DNA of 64,000 nucleotides. It comes from Gloeomargarita sp. SRBZ-1_bins_9. GTDB taxonomy: Bacteria; Cyanobacteriota; Cyanobacteriia; Gloeomargaritales; Gloeomargaritaceae. Numbering within the stretch: the stretch's first letter is position 1; the number at the start of each line of letters is the position of its first letter. This document shows, piece by piece, positions 49,559 to 57,696 of this stretch. The stretch is from positions 1-64,000 of the forward strand of contig JAUQVX010000009.1 in NCBI GenBank assembly GCA_039794565.1, given 5' to 3'. Under the pieces are notes generated by a model, which was not told the DNA's origin, ran no database searches, and saw only the letters and a list, made by a program, of their open reading frames with translations. The translations under genes were made by a program, and so were the position numbers.

Positions 49559-50176
49559 AACGAAACCCTGTCGCTTTTGCGCGCCCCAGGGAGGCCAAGG
49601 CATGGCCCAACTCCATGGGGAAGGCTACTGGCCAGGCCGTTTCCGCTATGAGTTTCGCAGCCTCCACCGTCAGCCCCCAGTGGCGCACCTTTTCCCCCAC
49701 GATAGCGGCAATTTGCTCCTGGATTTTCTCCCGCTCCGAGAGCAGTTCATCCACAGGGAAGAGGCCCCCACCACGGGCGGATTGGGCGTACAGAGACGTG
49801 GCAAAGCGGTAGTCCTGCCCCCGAGTCACCGCCGGCGCCGTCAATTACCACCGGCACATTGTCCCGGCTGATGGCCCGCTGGCGGGGAGTGTTGAGTACC
49901 TGTACCCGCAGTCCACAAACCCCACGGTTTCCAGAATGGGTGGGACATAGAACACCCCCAGCCCCCGTACCTCGCTCAAGCGCCCAAAGAATTACCCCCT
50001 TTACTCGCACCCCAGCGACCCATGCCCACCAACGCTGTCACCGGCCAGGGCGTCCGTTCGGGAATTTTGGGTGTTCTCCAGGCCAGCAGCAACAATAGGT
50101 CGTCCCAGGGGTGGGCATACAGCCGCGCACCCTCTCGCTCCTGAATGATTGTCGGTACCTCTGTGGCAGTTACCAT
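49545..50176 (-). pseudogene. Broken slipin (SPFH/band 7) gene
   Basis: Slipins are membrane proteins with an N-terminal helix and SPFH domain. Pieces in order on the minus strand: LLLLLAWRTPKI near 50110, a basic GMGRWGASKG region near 50025, VILWALERGTG near 49990, LRVQVLNTPRQRAISRDNVPVVIDGAG near 49900-49850, then DYRFATSLYAQ and VDELLSEREKIQEQIAAIVGEK in another frame up to 49545. These match slipin landmarks (RGP..., RTQVLEVPPQEVITRDNV, DYRFAT, LDELLSEREKI), but at least two frameshifts and missing segments break the gene. Confidence 0.75.
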
Positions 50177-50185
50177 GAGAAGTCG

Positions 50186-51454
50186 CTAAGACCCGGAATA
50201 GCGGGACCCGCGCCACTGTAATTTACTGCTTTTGCTGTCCTTTCCTGTGCCGGCCTCTCGGGATTGCCGCTGATGGGGGAGCTCAAGCGGGAGGTTCGCT
50301 GGCGCAAATAGGGGTGGTTTGGCGGCCAGAGAGCGCGGCAGGGGGGCGTAATGACTCACAAGGGTCAGTAACTGCTCCGGGGTAAAGGGTTTAAGCAGGA
50401 TGTCGGTCACCGTCGGCGAGGAAATTTGCTGGTCCATCGTATCCTCAACGGGGGCCATGAGAATGAGGGGGGTTTCCTGGCAGACCGGCGTTTTCCGCAA
50501 AAAATTACACAGCTCCTGGCTGTTGACCGTCGCCAGCCCCTTGTCAATCAAAATGACATCGGGGTTGGCCTCCAGCAGCGCCGTGATTTGCAGCATGGGG
50601 TCGGCAATGGCCAGGACGCGATAACCCGCTTGCACCAGTACCGTTTCTAGGTACTTGAGCATCACCGGGCTGGCATCCAAGCAGGCCACGACGGGTTGCC
50701 GGGTTGAGGTTTCTAGGTCTGTAAAGGTCGTGACCGGCGCGCTCTGCCCCATCACCGGACTGGGTAAATCCGGCAATAGTTGCAACTCCACCCAGCCCCG
50801 TTGCACCCACTGTACCACCGGTCCTACTGTGGCCTTGAGGGGTTTGCGGGTCAGATTCATGATGTCCCACAGGGTGTACTGGCCGCTGAGCAGCATGGGC
50901 CACTCTGGACTGGGGATCTGGTGGGTGCGCTGGGCCACTGGTGTCCAGTCGGGGGAAAGTTGCGCGCCGTTCGACAGTTGCCGGACACCGGTGGCCTGCC
51001 ATTGCTCCCGCAACTGCTGGGCCTCCTGCACCACCTGTTCCACCTGTAAAAGGGCAATCTGGCGCTCCAGGCTCTGCCCCATCTGCAATTGAACCGTGAC
51101 CTCATCGGCGGCCAAGACGGCAAATAACACCTCTAAAACACTACTGAGAATAACCGCCTTCGCCTGGGTGGGGGTCAAACGGCCCTGGATTGTGCCCTGC
51201 ACCAGCGCCCAATACTCCCACGGCTGGGTGGCTTCTAAGGCCGACCAATCCGGTTGAAATTGGGGGCAATGGGTTTCTACCGCCCGATACCAGCGGCGCA
51301 CCCGATGGCTCCCCCCAGTGGCGTACAACAACCGCCCCATAAAAAAATACAGCCACCAGTGCTGTTGCCCGGACTCAACCACTAACGTCCCCGTCACCTG
51401 TTGCTGATGCAAAGCCGTCAGCTCACGCCGTATGTCATGGGTGATATTGCTCAT
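50186..51454 (-). CDS. PATAN-REC protein with degenerate receiver
   Basis: 422 residues. PATAN/DUF4388 domain (about 10-230) starts LTALHQQQVTGTLVVESG, with QHWWLYFFMGRLLYATGGSHRVRRWY. A receiver-like domain follows (about 256-370): VVACLDASPVMLKYL, phospho-Asp304 in VILIDKGLAT, KPFTPEQL. The second acidic residue is Ala261, the Thr/Ser switch sits in MAPVED and the Pro-rich loop after the Asp is lost, so phosphorylation is doubtful. PATAN-REC proteins (PixG, LsiR-type) act in phototaxis signalling by binding partners. It is a close paralogue of the next gene. The tail is short and basic. Confidence 0.88.
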   Translation of the reverse strand: MSNITHDIRRELTALHQQQVTGTLVVESGQQHWWLYFFMGRLLYATGGSHRVRRWYRAVETHCPQFQPDWSALEATQPWEYWALVQGTIQGRLTPTQAKAVILSSVLEVLFAVLAADEVTVQLQMGQSLERQIALLQVEQVVQEAQQLREQWQATGVRQLSNGAQLSPDWTPVAQRTHQIPSPEWPMLLSGQYTLWDIMNLTRKPLKATVGPVVQWVQRGWVELQLLPDLPSPVMGQSAPVTTFTDLETSTRQPVVACLDASPVMLKYLETVLVQAGYRVLAIADPMLQITALLEANPDVILIDKGLATVNSQELCNFLRKTPVCQETPLILMAPVEDTMDQQISSPTVTDILLKPFTPEQLLTLVSHYAPLPRSLAAKPPLFAPANLPLELPHQRQSREAGTGKDSKSSKLQWRGSRYSGS

Positions 51455-51518
51455 GTACCTTCCCCTAGCCTAACCCCCACTGTCGGTGTATGATGGTGTA
51501 TGATAGCGACCCCCAGAC

Positions 51519-51556
51519 TTCGTAAGTGTTCTTTTTGTAACAGTTCGTAAATGTTC
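51519..51556. repeat. Direct repeat pair in the promoter region between PATAN genes
   Basis: TTCGTAAGTGTTC at 51519-51531 and TTCGTAAATGTTC at 51544-51556, one mismatch, 25 nt start to start. Between them lies TTTTTGTAACAG. They stand upstream of the 50186-51454 gene and could be a tandem operator. The GGTGTATGAT pair near 51485-51502 is a second, shorter repeat in the same gap. Confidence 0.5.
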
Positions 51557-51580
51557 GGGAACTCCTAGACAGCAGCCAAT

Positions 51581-53353
51581 CTAGGTATCGACCACTTGGG
51601 GTAGGACAGCACCGGTCAAGTTGGCCCCCTCTAAATGGGTCTGTTCCATCTGGGCTTGCCAAAGGTTAGCGCCAGTAAGGTTGGCCCGTTCCAGGTTGGC
51701 CCGATGCAAAACTGCTCCGTGAAGGTTGGTAGCGTACAGGTTGGTTTGCCACAAATCAGCACCGGTGAAATTAGCACCGGCAGCCAGGGCTTCACTCAAA
51801 TTGGCCCCCCGTAGCCGGCTCTGGGAGAAGTTGGCGGAGCTAAGATTACTGTTGACCAATTGGGCGTTACTGAGGTTGGCCTGGCTGAGGTTGGCCCCGA
51901 TCAGATTGGCGCCGCTGAGGTTGGCTTCCCGCAAATTAGTTTTGACCAATTCGGCACCCATCAAATTAGCACCCGTCAGCTTGGCACCGGTCAGCAAACA
52001 ACCGCTTAAGTTCGCCAGCATCAGCTCTGCGCGACAGAGATTGATACCTTCTAGGTTGGCCCCCTGCAGGTTACAGCCAACTAGGCGCATCCCACTGAAA
52101 TCCCGCTCACCCGCAGCGTAGCGTTCCAGCAGTTGCCGGGCCTGGACATCCGGGTCCTCCAGATGGTCCTCCACCTGTTCCGGGTCCGGGGGGGCTGCAG
52201 GGATAGGTTCAAGGGGGATACCAACCTCCCTAGTCATCGGCCGGTGCAAGGGGGCGTAACGACCGACCAATTGCAATAATTCCTCGGGATTCAGCGGCTT
52301 TTTGAGGATTTCCGTAACCCCAGCCAAGCGGGCGCGGGTGCGGTTGACAATGCCCTCATGGGCCGTGATCAGAAAAATCGGCGTATCCCGAAAAGTGGAT
52401 GTTTTGCGTAGTAAAGCACACAGTTCATAGCCGTTGACATGGGGCATCACCCAGTCCATGAGGATGACATCCGGTTTCGCCTCCAGCAGGGCGGCCATCT
52501 GGGTCATCGGTTCCGCCAGCGTCATCACCCGATAACCGGCGCGGGCCAGGGTGCCTTCCACAACTTTGAGCATCACCGGGCTGTCGTCCAGACAAGCAAT
52601 CAGGGGCTGGTCAGGGTTGTCTGGGGTGCGGACAGAGCTAGATTCCTGCACTGGGGCCGGCAAATCCGGTATCACCTGCAGTTCCACCCACCCCTGTTGT
52701 ACCCACCGCACAATCGGCCCGACGGTCTGCAGCACTGACTTGCGGGTTAACCCAACCAAATCCCAGAGGGTCTGTTGGCCCCTAAGCCAAGCCACCCACT
52801 GTTGATCAGGGATACTGTCCGGCCGGCAGGCTATGGGAGCCAAATCAGGGGATAAGTGTTTGGCCACATGCTGCAACTGCCCCCAGCCTGCCGCTTGCCA
52901 TTGGTGCTGCAACTGGGCGACCTCCTCGAGCACCCGTTCCACCTGCAACAGGGCAATTTGACTGCCCAAACCCTGGCCTGCCTGGAAACGATAGGTCACC
53001 TGGTCCTGGGCAAGGATGGTAAACAACACCTCCAAAACGCTATTCCAGATGACGGCTTTGGCCTGAGCCGGCGTCAAACGTCCCTGCTTGGTTCCCTGCA
53101 CCAACGCCCAATACTCCCACGGCTGGGTGGCTTCTAAAGCCGACCAATCCGGTTGAAATTGGGGACAGTGAGCCTTCAGGCTACGATACCAGCGCCGCAC
53201 CCGGTGGCTCCCCCCGGTGGCGTACAGCAAGCGGCCTAGGAAGAAATACAACCACCATCGCTGTCCCCCCGCTTGCACATGCAGGGTGCCCGTTGCTTGC
53301 CGTTGCTGACAGGCCAGGAGTTCCTGCTTGAAATCTTGGTTCACACCAACCAT
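51581..53353 (-). CDS. PATAN-REC-pentapeptide fusion protein
   Basis: 590 residues. PATAN domain (about 8-230) nearly identical in the segment DWSALEATQPWEYWALVQGT to its downstream neighbour; receiver (250-370) with full set Asp256/Asp257, phospho-Asp300 in VILMDWVMPHVNGYE, LITAHEG Thr and Lys351; linker with Pro/Glu; then pentapeptide repeats from about 418 to 585 (SGMRLVGCNLQGANLEGINL and so on). The helix would present a surface controlled by phosphorylation. This domain order is unusual. It begins 40 nt after the kinase stop, so they are likely one operon. Confidence 0.9.
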   Translation of the reverse strand: MVGVNQDFKQELLACQQRQATGTLHVQAGGQRWWLYFFLGRLLYATGGSHRVRRWYRSLKAHCPQFQPDWSALEATQPWEYWALVQGTKQGRLTPAQAKAVIWNSVLEVLFTILAQDQVTYRFQAGQGLGSQIALLQVERVLEEVAQLQHQWQAAGWGQLQHVAKHLSPDLAPIACRPDSIPDQQWVAWLRGQQTLWDLVGLTRKSVLQTVGPIVRWVQQGWVELQVIPDLPAPVQESSSVRTPDNPDQPLIACLDDSPVMLKVVEGTLARAGYRVMTLAEPMTQMAALLEAKPDVILMDWVMPHVNGYELCALLRKTSTFRDTPIFLITAHEGIVNRTRARLAGVTEILKKPLNPEELLQLVGRYAPLHRPMTREVGIPLEPIPAAPPDPEQVEDHLEDPDVQARQLLERYAAGERDFSGMRLVGCNLQGANLEGINLCRAELMLANLSGCLLTGAKLTGANLMGAELVKTNLREANLSGANLIGANLSQANLSNAQLVNSNLSSANFSQSRLRGANLSEALAAGANFTGADLWQTNLYATNLHGAVLHRANLERANLTGANLWQAQMEQTHLEGANLTGAVLPQVVDT

Positions 53354-53393
53354 CCCACCTTGAGGCCCTCTCCCTTCTTAGCGTAACGGTTTT

Positions 53394-54359
53394 CTAAACC
53401 GGTTTACTATGTCCCAGTTCCTGGGCAGAGTGCGCACGGGCCGCCCGGGGCAACTCCAAAACCAACCCCTGGTCCAACAACAACCGCCCCTGGATGCGCT
53501 CCACCAGCATCTGGGTGATGGCCAGTCCCATACTGGGTCGCGTCGGCCCCAAGGGATACCACAATTCCCCCAGCTCTAACTCCGGTACACCAATCTGCAA
53601 ACCACTGCCATCGCGCCAGGAACGCACCTGCACCTGGGCTTGCCCTGGGGTGTGGGTCAAGGCATAGTCCAACACCTGCACCAGAACCGGCACAAGCAAC
53701 TTCGGGTCCGTCCACACCGGCGGTACATCCTGAATGCGCCATACCACCCGTTCGCCACCCTGCCGTCCCTCCAACTCCTGCATGACCTCCGGCACCAAAT
53801 CCGCCAGGTACACGGGCCGGAAATGCCCCGGCGTCATCTGCCAGCGGGCCACCTGCAACACCGTCTCGATCAAATTGGTCAACTGCTGCACCTGCCCCTG
53901 CACAATTTCCAGAAAGTGACGGATTTGCTCCCGGCTCAAGCGGTCCTGGGCCTGCAACAAGGTTTCGACAAAACCCTTGATGCTGGTCAGGGGGGTGCGC
54001 AATTCGTGGCTGACGGTGGCCATGAATTCCTCCTGGGACTGCTCCAAATCCCGACTGTGCTCCGGAATAAAACTCCACACCAACCCGGTGAGGTTCGGCT
54101 GGGTGAGGGGCCGCACCGTGACCCGCATCACCAACCAATTGTCCTGCTGGCCTAAACGCACCCGCCCCCCGGCGTCGCGCCAGCGTAAATAGGGCGTCAA
54201 TTCCGGCCAAAACTCAGTAATGCCATGGCCCTGGAGGCGCTGGGGATCAAAGCAAAACCAATCGGCCATGGCCCAATTGCAGTGCTCAATCCGCCCCTGC
54301 TCTGTGGTCAACACCACCCCAATCGGTAGACAATTGATAAGGTCGGCAGCCAAGGTCAT
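53394..54359 (-). CDS. PAS-HisKA protein with degenerate ATPase domain
   Basis: 321 residues. PAS-like sensor (about 5-100); HisKA with an intact His118 in MATVSHELRTPLTSIKGF; then an HATPase-like region. In the N-box the sequence is VLVQVLDYALTHTP where kinases have NLLxNALKYTP: the key Asn is Tyr232. No DxGxG (G1) motif is present and only SMGLAI resembles the G2 box. ATP binding therefore looks lost. It would serve as a phosphotransfer hub or dimerising partner rather than a kinase. First of three signalling genes on this strand. Confidence 0.85.
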   Translation of the reverse strand: MTLAADLINCLPIGVVLTTEQGRIEHCNWAMADWFCFDPQRLQGHGITEFWPELTPYLRWRDAGGRVRLGQQDNWLVMRVTVRPLTQPNLTGLVWSFIPEHSRDLEQSQEEFMATVSHELRTPLTSIKGFVETLLQAQDRLSREQIRHFLEIVQGQVQQLTNLIETVLQVARWQMTPGHFRPVYLADLVPEVMQELEGRQGGERVVWRIQDVPPVWTDPKLLVPVLVQVLDYALTHTPGQAQVQVRSWRDGSGLQIGVPELELGELWYPLGPTRPSMGLAITQMLVERIQGRLLLDQGLVLELPRAARAHSAQELGHSKPV

Positions 54360-54579
54360 CGCTGGGGGACAAGGAGATTAAATCTAGTCTAACGATCCCC
54401 GGAAAACCCCCAGAAATTATCATCGGAAAAACTTAATGGCTGCGAAGGAATAGTTAAGGACTTTCTGTTGAGTAAATATACCGATGGCCTTGCCCAAAAC
54501 AGGTTGCCCGGACCACCCGCCCTTGGCTAAAGGGGCTGACCGGCACAACCTGTCGTCAAGGGAAATACCCCCCGCCGCC

Positions 54580-54726
54580 CTAGCAGGGACAACCGGCGTG
54601 ACCACAACCCGACCCCTGGGGATGCCCCTGGGCACAGGCCTCGCTGCAATAGACCTTATCCCCTACCCGGATGGCCGTCGCCGGGTCCACCTGGCACACA
54701 CACCGCTCACAGTCGCACTTGACCAT
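54580..54726 (-). CDS. smtA: Bacterial metallothionein (SmtA/BmtA family)
   Basis: 48 residues: MVKCDCERCVCQVDPATAI then VGDKVYCSEACAQGHPQGSG and CGHAGCPC. The nine cysteines and two His are in the SmtA order (C-x-C..C-x-C..CSEAC..GH..GCGH-GC-C), so it can bind about four Zn/Cd ions. GGAGG ribosome site 6 nt before the ATG. The gene is short and easily overlooked. SmtB-type operator upstream; no smtB gene is in the window. It lies 220 nt upstream of the kinase gene on the same strand; I see nothing in that gap. Confidence 0.94.
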   Translation of the reverse strand: MVKCDCERCVCQVDPATAIRVGDKVYCSEACAQGHPQGSGCGHAGCPC

Positions 54727-54775
54727 CACCCAACCTCCACAAGCGAGTCATAAACATACTATACACATACTATAT

Positions 54776-54791
54776 ATGAACATACGTTCAT
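54776..54791. promoter_or_regulatory. SmtB/ArsR-type operator
   Basis: Inverted repeat ATGAAC-ATAC-GTTCAT, 50 nt upstream of the metallothionein ATG, resembling the 12-2-12 ATGAACA/TGTTCAT sites of SmtB, ZiaR and related zinc repressors. TATAGT/TATGTT boxes follow on the minus side and could be the -10. It also lies between metallothionein and divergent transaldolase, so it may affect both. Confidence 0.78.
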
Positions 54792-54892
54792 GTGCAAAGG
54801 GGGGGCGGGTAAAGCTGTAGTTGGTCTTAAGGAGCGGGGGCGACCCGGTTGGCCTAGGCACAATGGAGTAAGGAGATGCAGGAGGGCAGTTT

Positions 54893-56008
54893 ATGGATGC
54901 GACCAATCCCCTGTTAGAGATTCCCAAGTACGGGCAGAGCATTTGGATGGACAATTTGAGTCGCAATCTCATTGTCTCCGGCGAGTTGCAGCGGTTAATC
55001 AGCAGTCGTGGCATTCGTGGGATTACGTCCAACCCGGCGATTTTCCAGAAGGCGATTGCCGGGAATGTCATTTACGACGCCGATATTGTGGCGGGGGTCA
55101 AAGCCGGTTTATCGGTGATGCAAATCTACGAATCCCTGGTGTTCAAGGATGTTCAGGATGCCTGTGACATCTTCCGTCCCATTTATGAGTCCAGCAACGG
55201 TGTTGATGGGTATGTGAGTATCGAAGTCCCTCCCCAGTTGGCCCGGGATACGGAGGGTACGGTGCGGGAGGCGTTGCGTTACTTCCAGGCCATCGATCGC
55301 CCCAATGTAATGATCAAAATTCCGGGGACACCGGAGGGTTTGGTGGCGGTCGAGCGGGTGATTGCGGCGGGTGTGAATGTCAACGTCACTCTCCTTTTTA
55401 GCGTGCAGAGCTATGTGGAAACGGCCTGGGCCTATATTCGCGGATTAGAGGCGCGGGTAGCACGGGGCGAACCCCTTGACCGGATTGCCTCGGTGGCCAG
55501 CTTTTTCCTCAGCCGGATTGACACCAAAGTGGACAAACTCCTGGAGGCTATCGGCACGCCGGAGGCCAAAGCGCTCCTGGGGAAAACGGCCATCGCCAAT
55601 GCCAAGGTGGCCTACGAGCGGTTCCAGGAAATCCTGGCCCATCCCCGTTGGCAAGCCCTGGCCGCCAAGGGAGCAAAAATCCAGCGGTTGCTCTGGGCCA
55701 GCACCAGCACCAAAAATCCCCAGTACAGCGATGTGATGTATGTCGAGGAGCTGGTGGGGCCTAATACGGTCAACACCCTGCCGCCGGAGACCATCGAGGC
55801 CTGTGCGGACCACTGCCAAATCAGCGACCACCTGCGGGATGGCTTCGACCAGGCAGAGGCGGTCTTGGCCCAGGTGCAAGCGCTGGGGATTGACCTGGAC
55901 AAGGTGATGGCGGAACTCCTGGAAGAGGGTATTCAGAAGTTCATTGAGCCGTTTGAATCCCTGCTGAATTCCCTGCGGGAGAAGGTGGCGCAATTGACAC
56001 CAGCCTAG
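54893..56008 (+). CDS. tal: Transaldolase
   Basis: Pentose-phosphate enzyme moving a dihydroxyacetone unit; important in cyanobacteria for the oxidative pathway in the dark. 371 residues, the long TalAB-type form of actinobacteria and cyanobacteria. GQSIWMDNLSRNLI, GITSNPAIFQKAI, NVMIKIPGTPEGL with the Schiff-base Lys, and LLWASTSTKNPQYSDVMYVEELVG. Strong ribosome site (AGGAGG). Its stop shares a base with the next start codon. Confidence 0.94.
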   Translation: MDATNPLLEIPKYGQSIWMDNLSRNLIVSGELQRLISSRGIRGITSNPAIFQKAIAGNVIYDADIVAGVKAGLSVMQIYESLVFKDVQDACDIFRPIYESSNGVDGYVSIEVPPQLARDTEGTVREALRYFQAIDRPNVMIKIPGTPEGLVAVERVIAAGVNVNVTLLFSVQSYVETAWAYIRGLEARVARGEPLDRIASVASFFLSRIDTKVDKLLEAIGTPEAKALLGKTAIANAKVAYERFQEILAHPRWQALAAKGAKIQRLLWASTSTKNPQYSDVMYVEELVGPNTVNTLPPETIEACADHCQISDHLRDGFDQAEAVLAQVQALGIDLDKVMAELLEEGIQKFIEPFESLLNSLREKVAQLTPA

Positions 56009-56484
56009 TGCCCAGCCACGAAGACTGGATGCGACTGGCGCTGCAACTGGCCGTCCGAGCCGGGCAGGGGGGGGATGTGCCGGTGGGCGCGGTGATTGTG
56101 GATGAGCGGGGGGTGTGTATCGCCCAAGGGGAAAACCTGCGGGAGCGCACCCATGACCCCACCGCCCACGCCGAAATCGTGGCTCTCCGTCAGGCGGGGC
56201 AAGCCCTGGGCACCTGGTATCTCACTGGCTGTACGTTGTACGTAACGCTAGAACCCTGTTCCATGTGCGCCGGTGCCCTGGTGAACGCCCGGATCGGCCG
56301 GTTGGTGTACGGTGCGCCGGACCCCAAAGCCGGGGCAATTGACAGTGTGATTCAGATCCCCACTAGTCAGGCCTCGAACCATCGGTTTCCGGTGGTGGGG
56401 GGCGTTTTGGAGGCGGAGTGCCGGGAAGTGCTGCAAACCTGGTTTCGCCAGCGCCGGGGGCAGCGCCCAGAAAATATGGCATAA
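56008..56484 (+). CDS. tadA: tRNA-specific adenosine deaminase
   Basis: Converts adenosine 34 of tRNA-Arg(ACG) to inosine. 158 residues with zinc motifs PTAHAEIVAL (HAE) and TLEPCSMCAGAL (PCxxC), and VYGAPDPKAGA, the TadA-specific stretch. GTG start at 56008 overlaps the tal stop, giving coupled translation. The end region holds a TATAAT-like GCATAATAGG (about 56479) that may serve as the promoter for the tRNA-Ala that follows. Confidence 0.93.
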   Translation: MPSHEDWMRLALQLAVRAGQGGDVPVGAVIVDERGVCIAQGENLRERTHDPTAHAEIVALRQAGQALGTWYLTGCTLYVTLEPCSMCAGALVNARIGRLVYGAPDPKAGAIDSVIQIPTSQASNHRFPVVGGVLEAECREVLQTWFRQRRGQRPENMA

Positions 56485-56502
56485 TAGGCTATGCGCCGTT
56501 CA

Positions 56503-56575
56503 GGGGCTATAGCTCAGTTGGTAGAGCACCTCAATGGCATTGAGGGGGTCAGCGGTTCGAGTCCGCTTAGCTCCA
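56503..56575 (+). tRNA. tRNA-Ala (GGC)
   Basis: 73 nt; acceptor GGGGCTA with TAGCTCC (one G-U), D-arm GCTCAGTTGGTAGAGC, anticodon stem CCTCA/TGAGG with loop ATGGCAT giving GGC, T-arm GCGGTTCGAGTCCGC. CCA not encoded. The following 190 nt (56576-56764) has nothing recognisable. Confidence 0.95.
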
Positions 56576-56764
56576 TAGGGAAAAGGGGGGAAATAAAAGG
56601 GGACTCCAGATTGTTCCTGCTTTCCTGATTGCCAAGTGTTTCCCCAGGGAGAGTCATGTCCGTTTGCCAGTGCCCCTCGTTGAATTCTGTAGGCAAGCGG
56701 AAACACGAACCACACTGCCCTAGCTTGGAATCCTAACTGGCTGGCGGCTAGGACACAACCTATC

Positions 56765-57211
56765 CTAGAGCTGGCCCTTCCGGTCACGTCCATGGGCAGA
56801 TGACCCACACCGACCCTGACACCGCTGAGCCGTTAGGGTGGTCAAATCGGGTCGACCCGTGAGGGTTAGACGATGTTTGGCCCACCAACCGTACAGGCGG
56901 TCCGCCAGGGGTTTTATTAGGGGCCAGCCCGTCCAGGCATACAGCCACCCCAGCCCGAGGACCTCATAAACCCGGCGAAACACCTCCATATCCCGCAGCA
57001 CGGTTCCGTCAGGCAAGATGGCATGGATCCGGCTCATGGCGGTGGCAAAGTCAATCCCGGCATGGGCCTGGGGGTCGTAGTCCGGCGCGGTAATGTCCAC
57101 AAAGGCCACCCACCCCCGACCGGCATCCTGGCGCCGTAAAAAGGCCACTTCCCGCAGACACAGGGGGCAATCGCCGTCATAGAGCAACTTGATCTTCCAG
57201 GTGGGTTCCAT
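56765..57211 (-). CDS. DCC-family thiol-disulfide oxidoreductase-like protein (DUF393)
   Basis: 148 residues. The DGDCPLCLREVAFLRRQD motif (DxxCxxC) marks the DCC family, thioredoxin-like proteins of unknown substrate. GWVAFVDITAPDYDP and RIHAILPDGTVLRDMEVFRRVYE follow, as usual. I use the ATG at 57211; a start at 57238 would add nine residues. Faces tRNA-Ala tail on. Possible role in redox or electron handling. Confidence 0.82.
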   Translation of the reverse strand: MEPTWKIKLLYDGDCPLCLREVAFLRRQDAGRGWVAFVDITAPDYDPQAHAGIDFATAMSRIHAILPDGTVLRDMEVFRRVYEVLGLGWLYAWTGWPLIKPLADRLYGWWAKHRLTLTGRPDLTTLTAQRCQGRCGSSAHGRDRKGQL

Positions 57212-57306
57212 AGCTGTTGGTGTTACACCCGCTTCCATCCTAGCGTTCCCTCGGAGACCCCTGCTGATTTAATATAAATACCTGATATATTCGGGCGGAG
57301 ACCGAG

Positions 57307-57696
57307 ATGGTGGCTTGGCGGGTACCGGCGGCGATCGGCTTGGGGGCCGTGGCGGGGGCGCTTAGCCGTTATGGAGTGGATGGGTTGGCCGACCAGCTGG
57401 GGTGGGGTGTGGCGGTGGCCACGTTTCTGGTGAATATCACCGGCTGTGGGGCGATTGGGCTGATAGCCACCCTGTGCGAGCAACCAGAATGGGCCAGGTA
57501 TCCCGAGCGGCGGCTAGTTTTGGTCACAGGGTTTCTCGGCTCCTATACCACCTTCGCCAGTTATGAGTTGGACAGCGCCCGGCTATGGGCGGACCACCAC
57601 TGGGGAGCGGATTTGCTCTACTGGGCCGGCAGTTGTCTGGCAGGGTGGGCGTGTTTGGAACTGGGGGTATGGTTAGCTCGGCGTTGGACCTCCTGA
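57307..57696 (+). CDS. crcB: Fluoride channel CrcB/Fluc (first of a pair)
   Basis: 129 residues, four membrane helices: VPAAIGLGAVAGALSRYGVDG, TFLVNITGCGAIGLI (with the conserved Asn), LVTGFLGSYTTFASYELD and a last helix. Fluc channels export fluoride. The pair overlap by 28 nt, as in species where two different subunits form one heterodimer. No fluoride riboswitch is visible in the 95-nt gap upstream. Confidence 0.9.
   Translation: MVAWRVPAAIGLGAVAGALSRYGVDGLADQLGWGVAVATFLVNITGCGAIGLIATLCEQPEWARYPERRLVLVTGFLGSYTTFASYELDSARLWADHHWGADLLYWAGSCLAGWACLELGVWLARRWTS

Noticed and set aside
57239-57306. Fluoride riboswitch before crcB
   Set aside because: The leader is short and lacks the conserved fluoride aptamer core.
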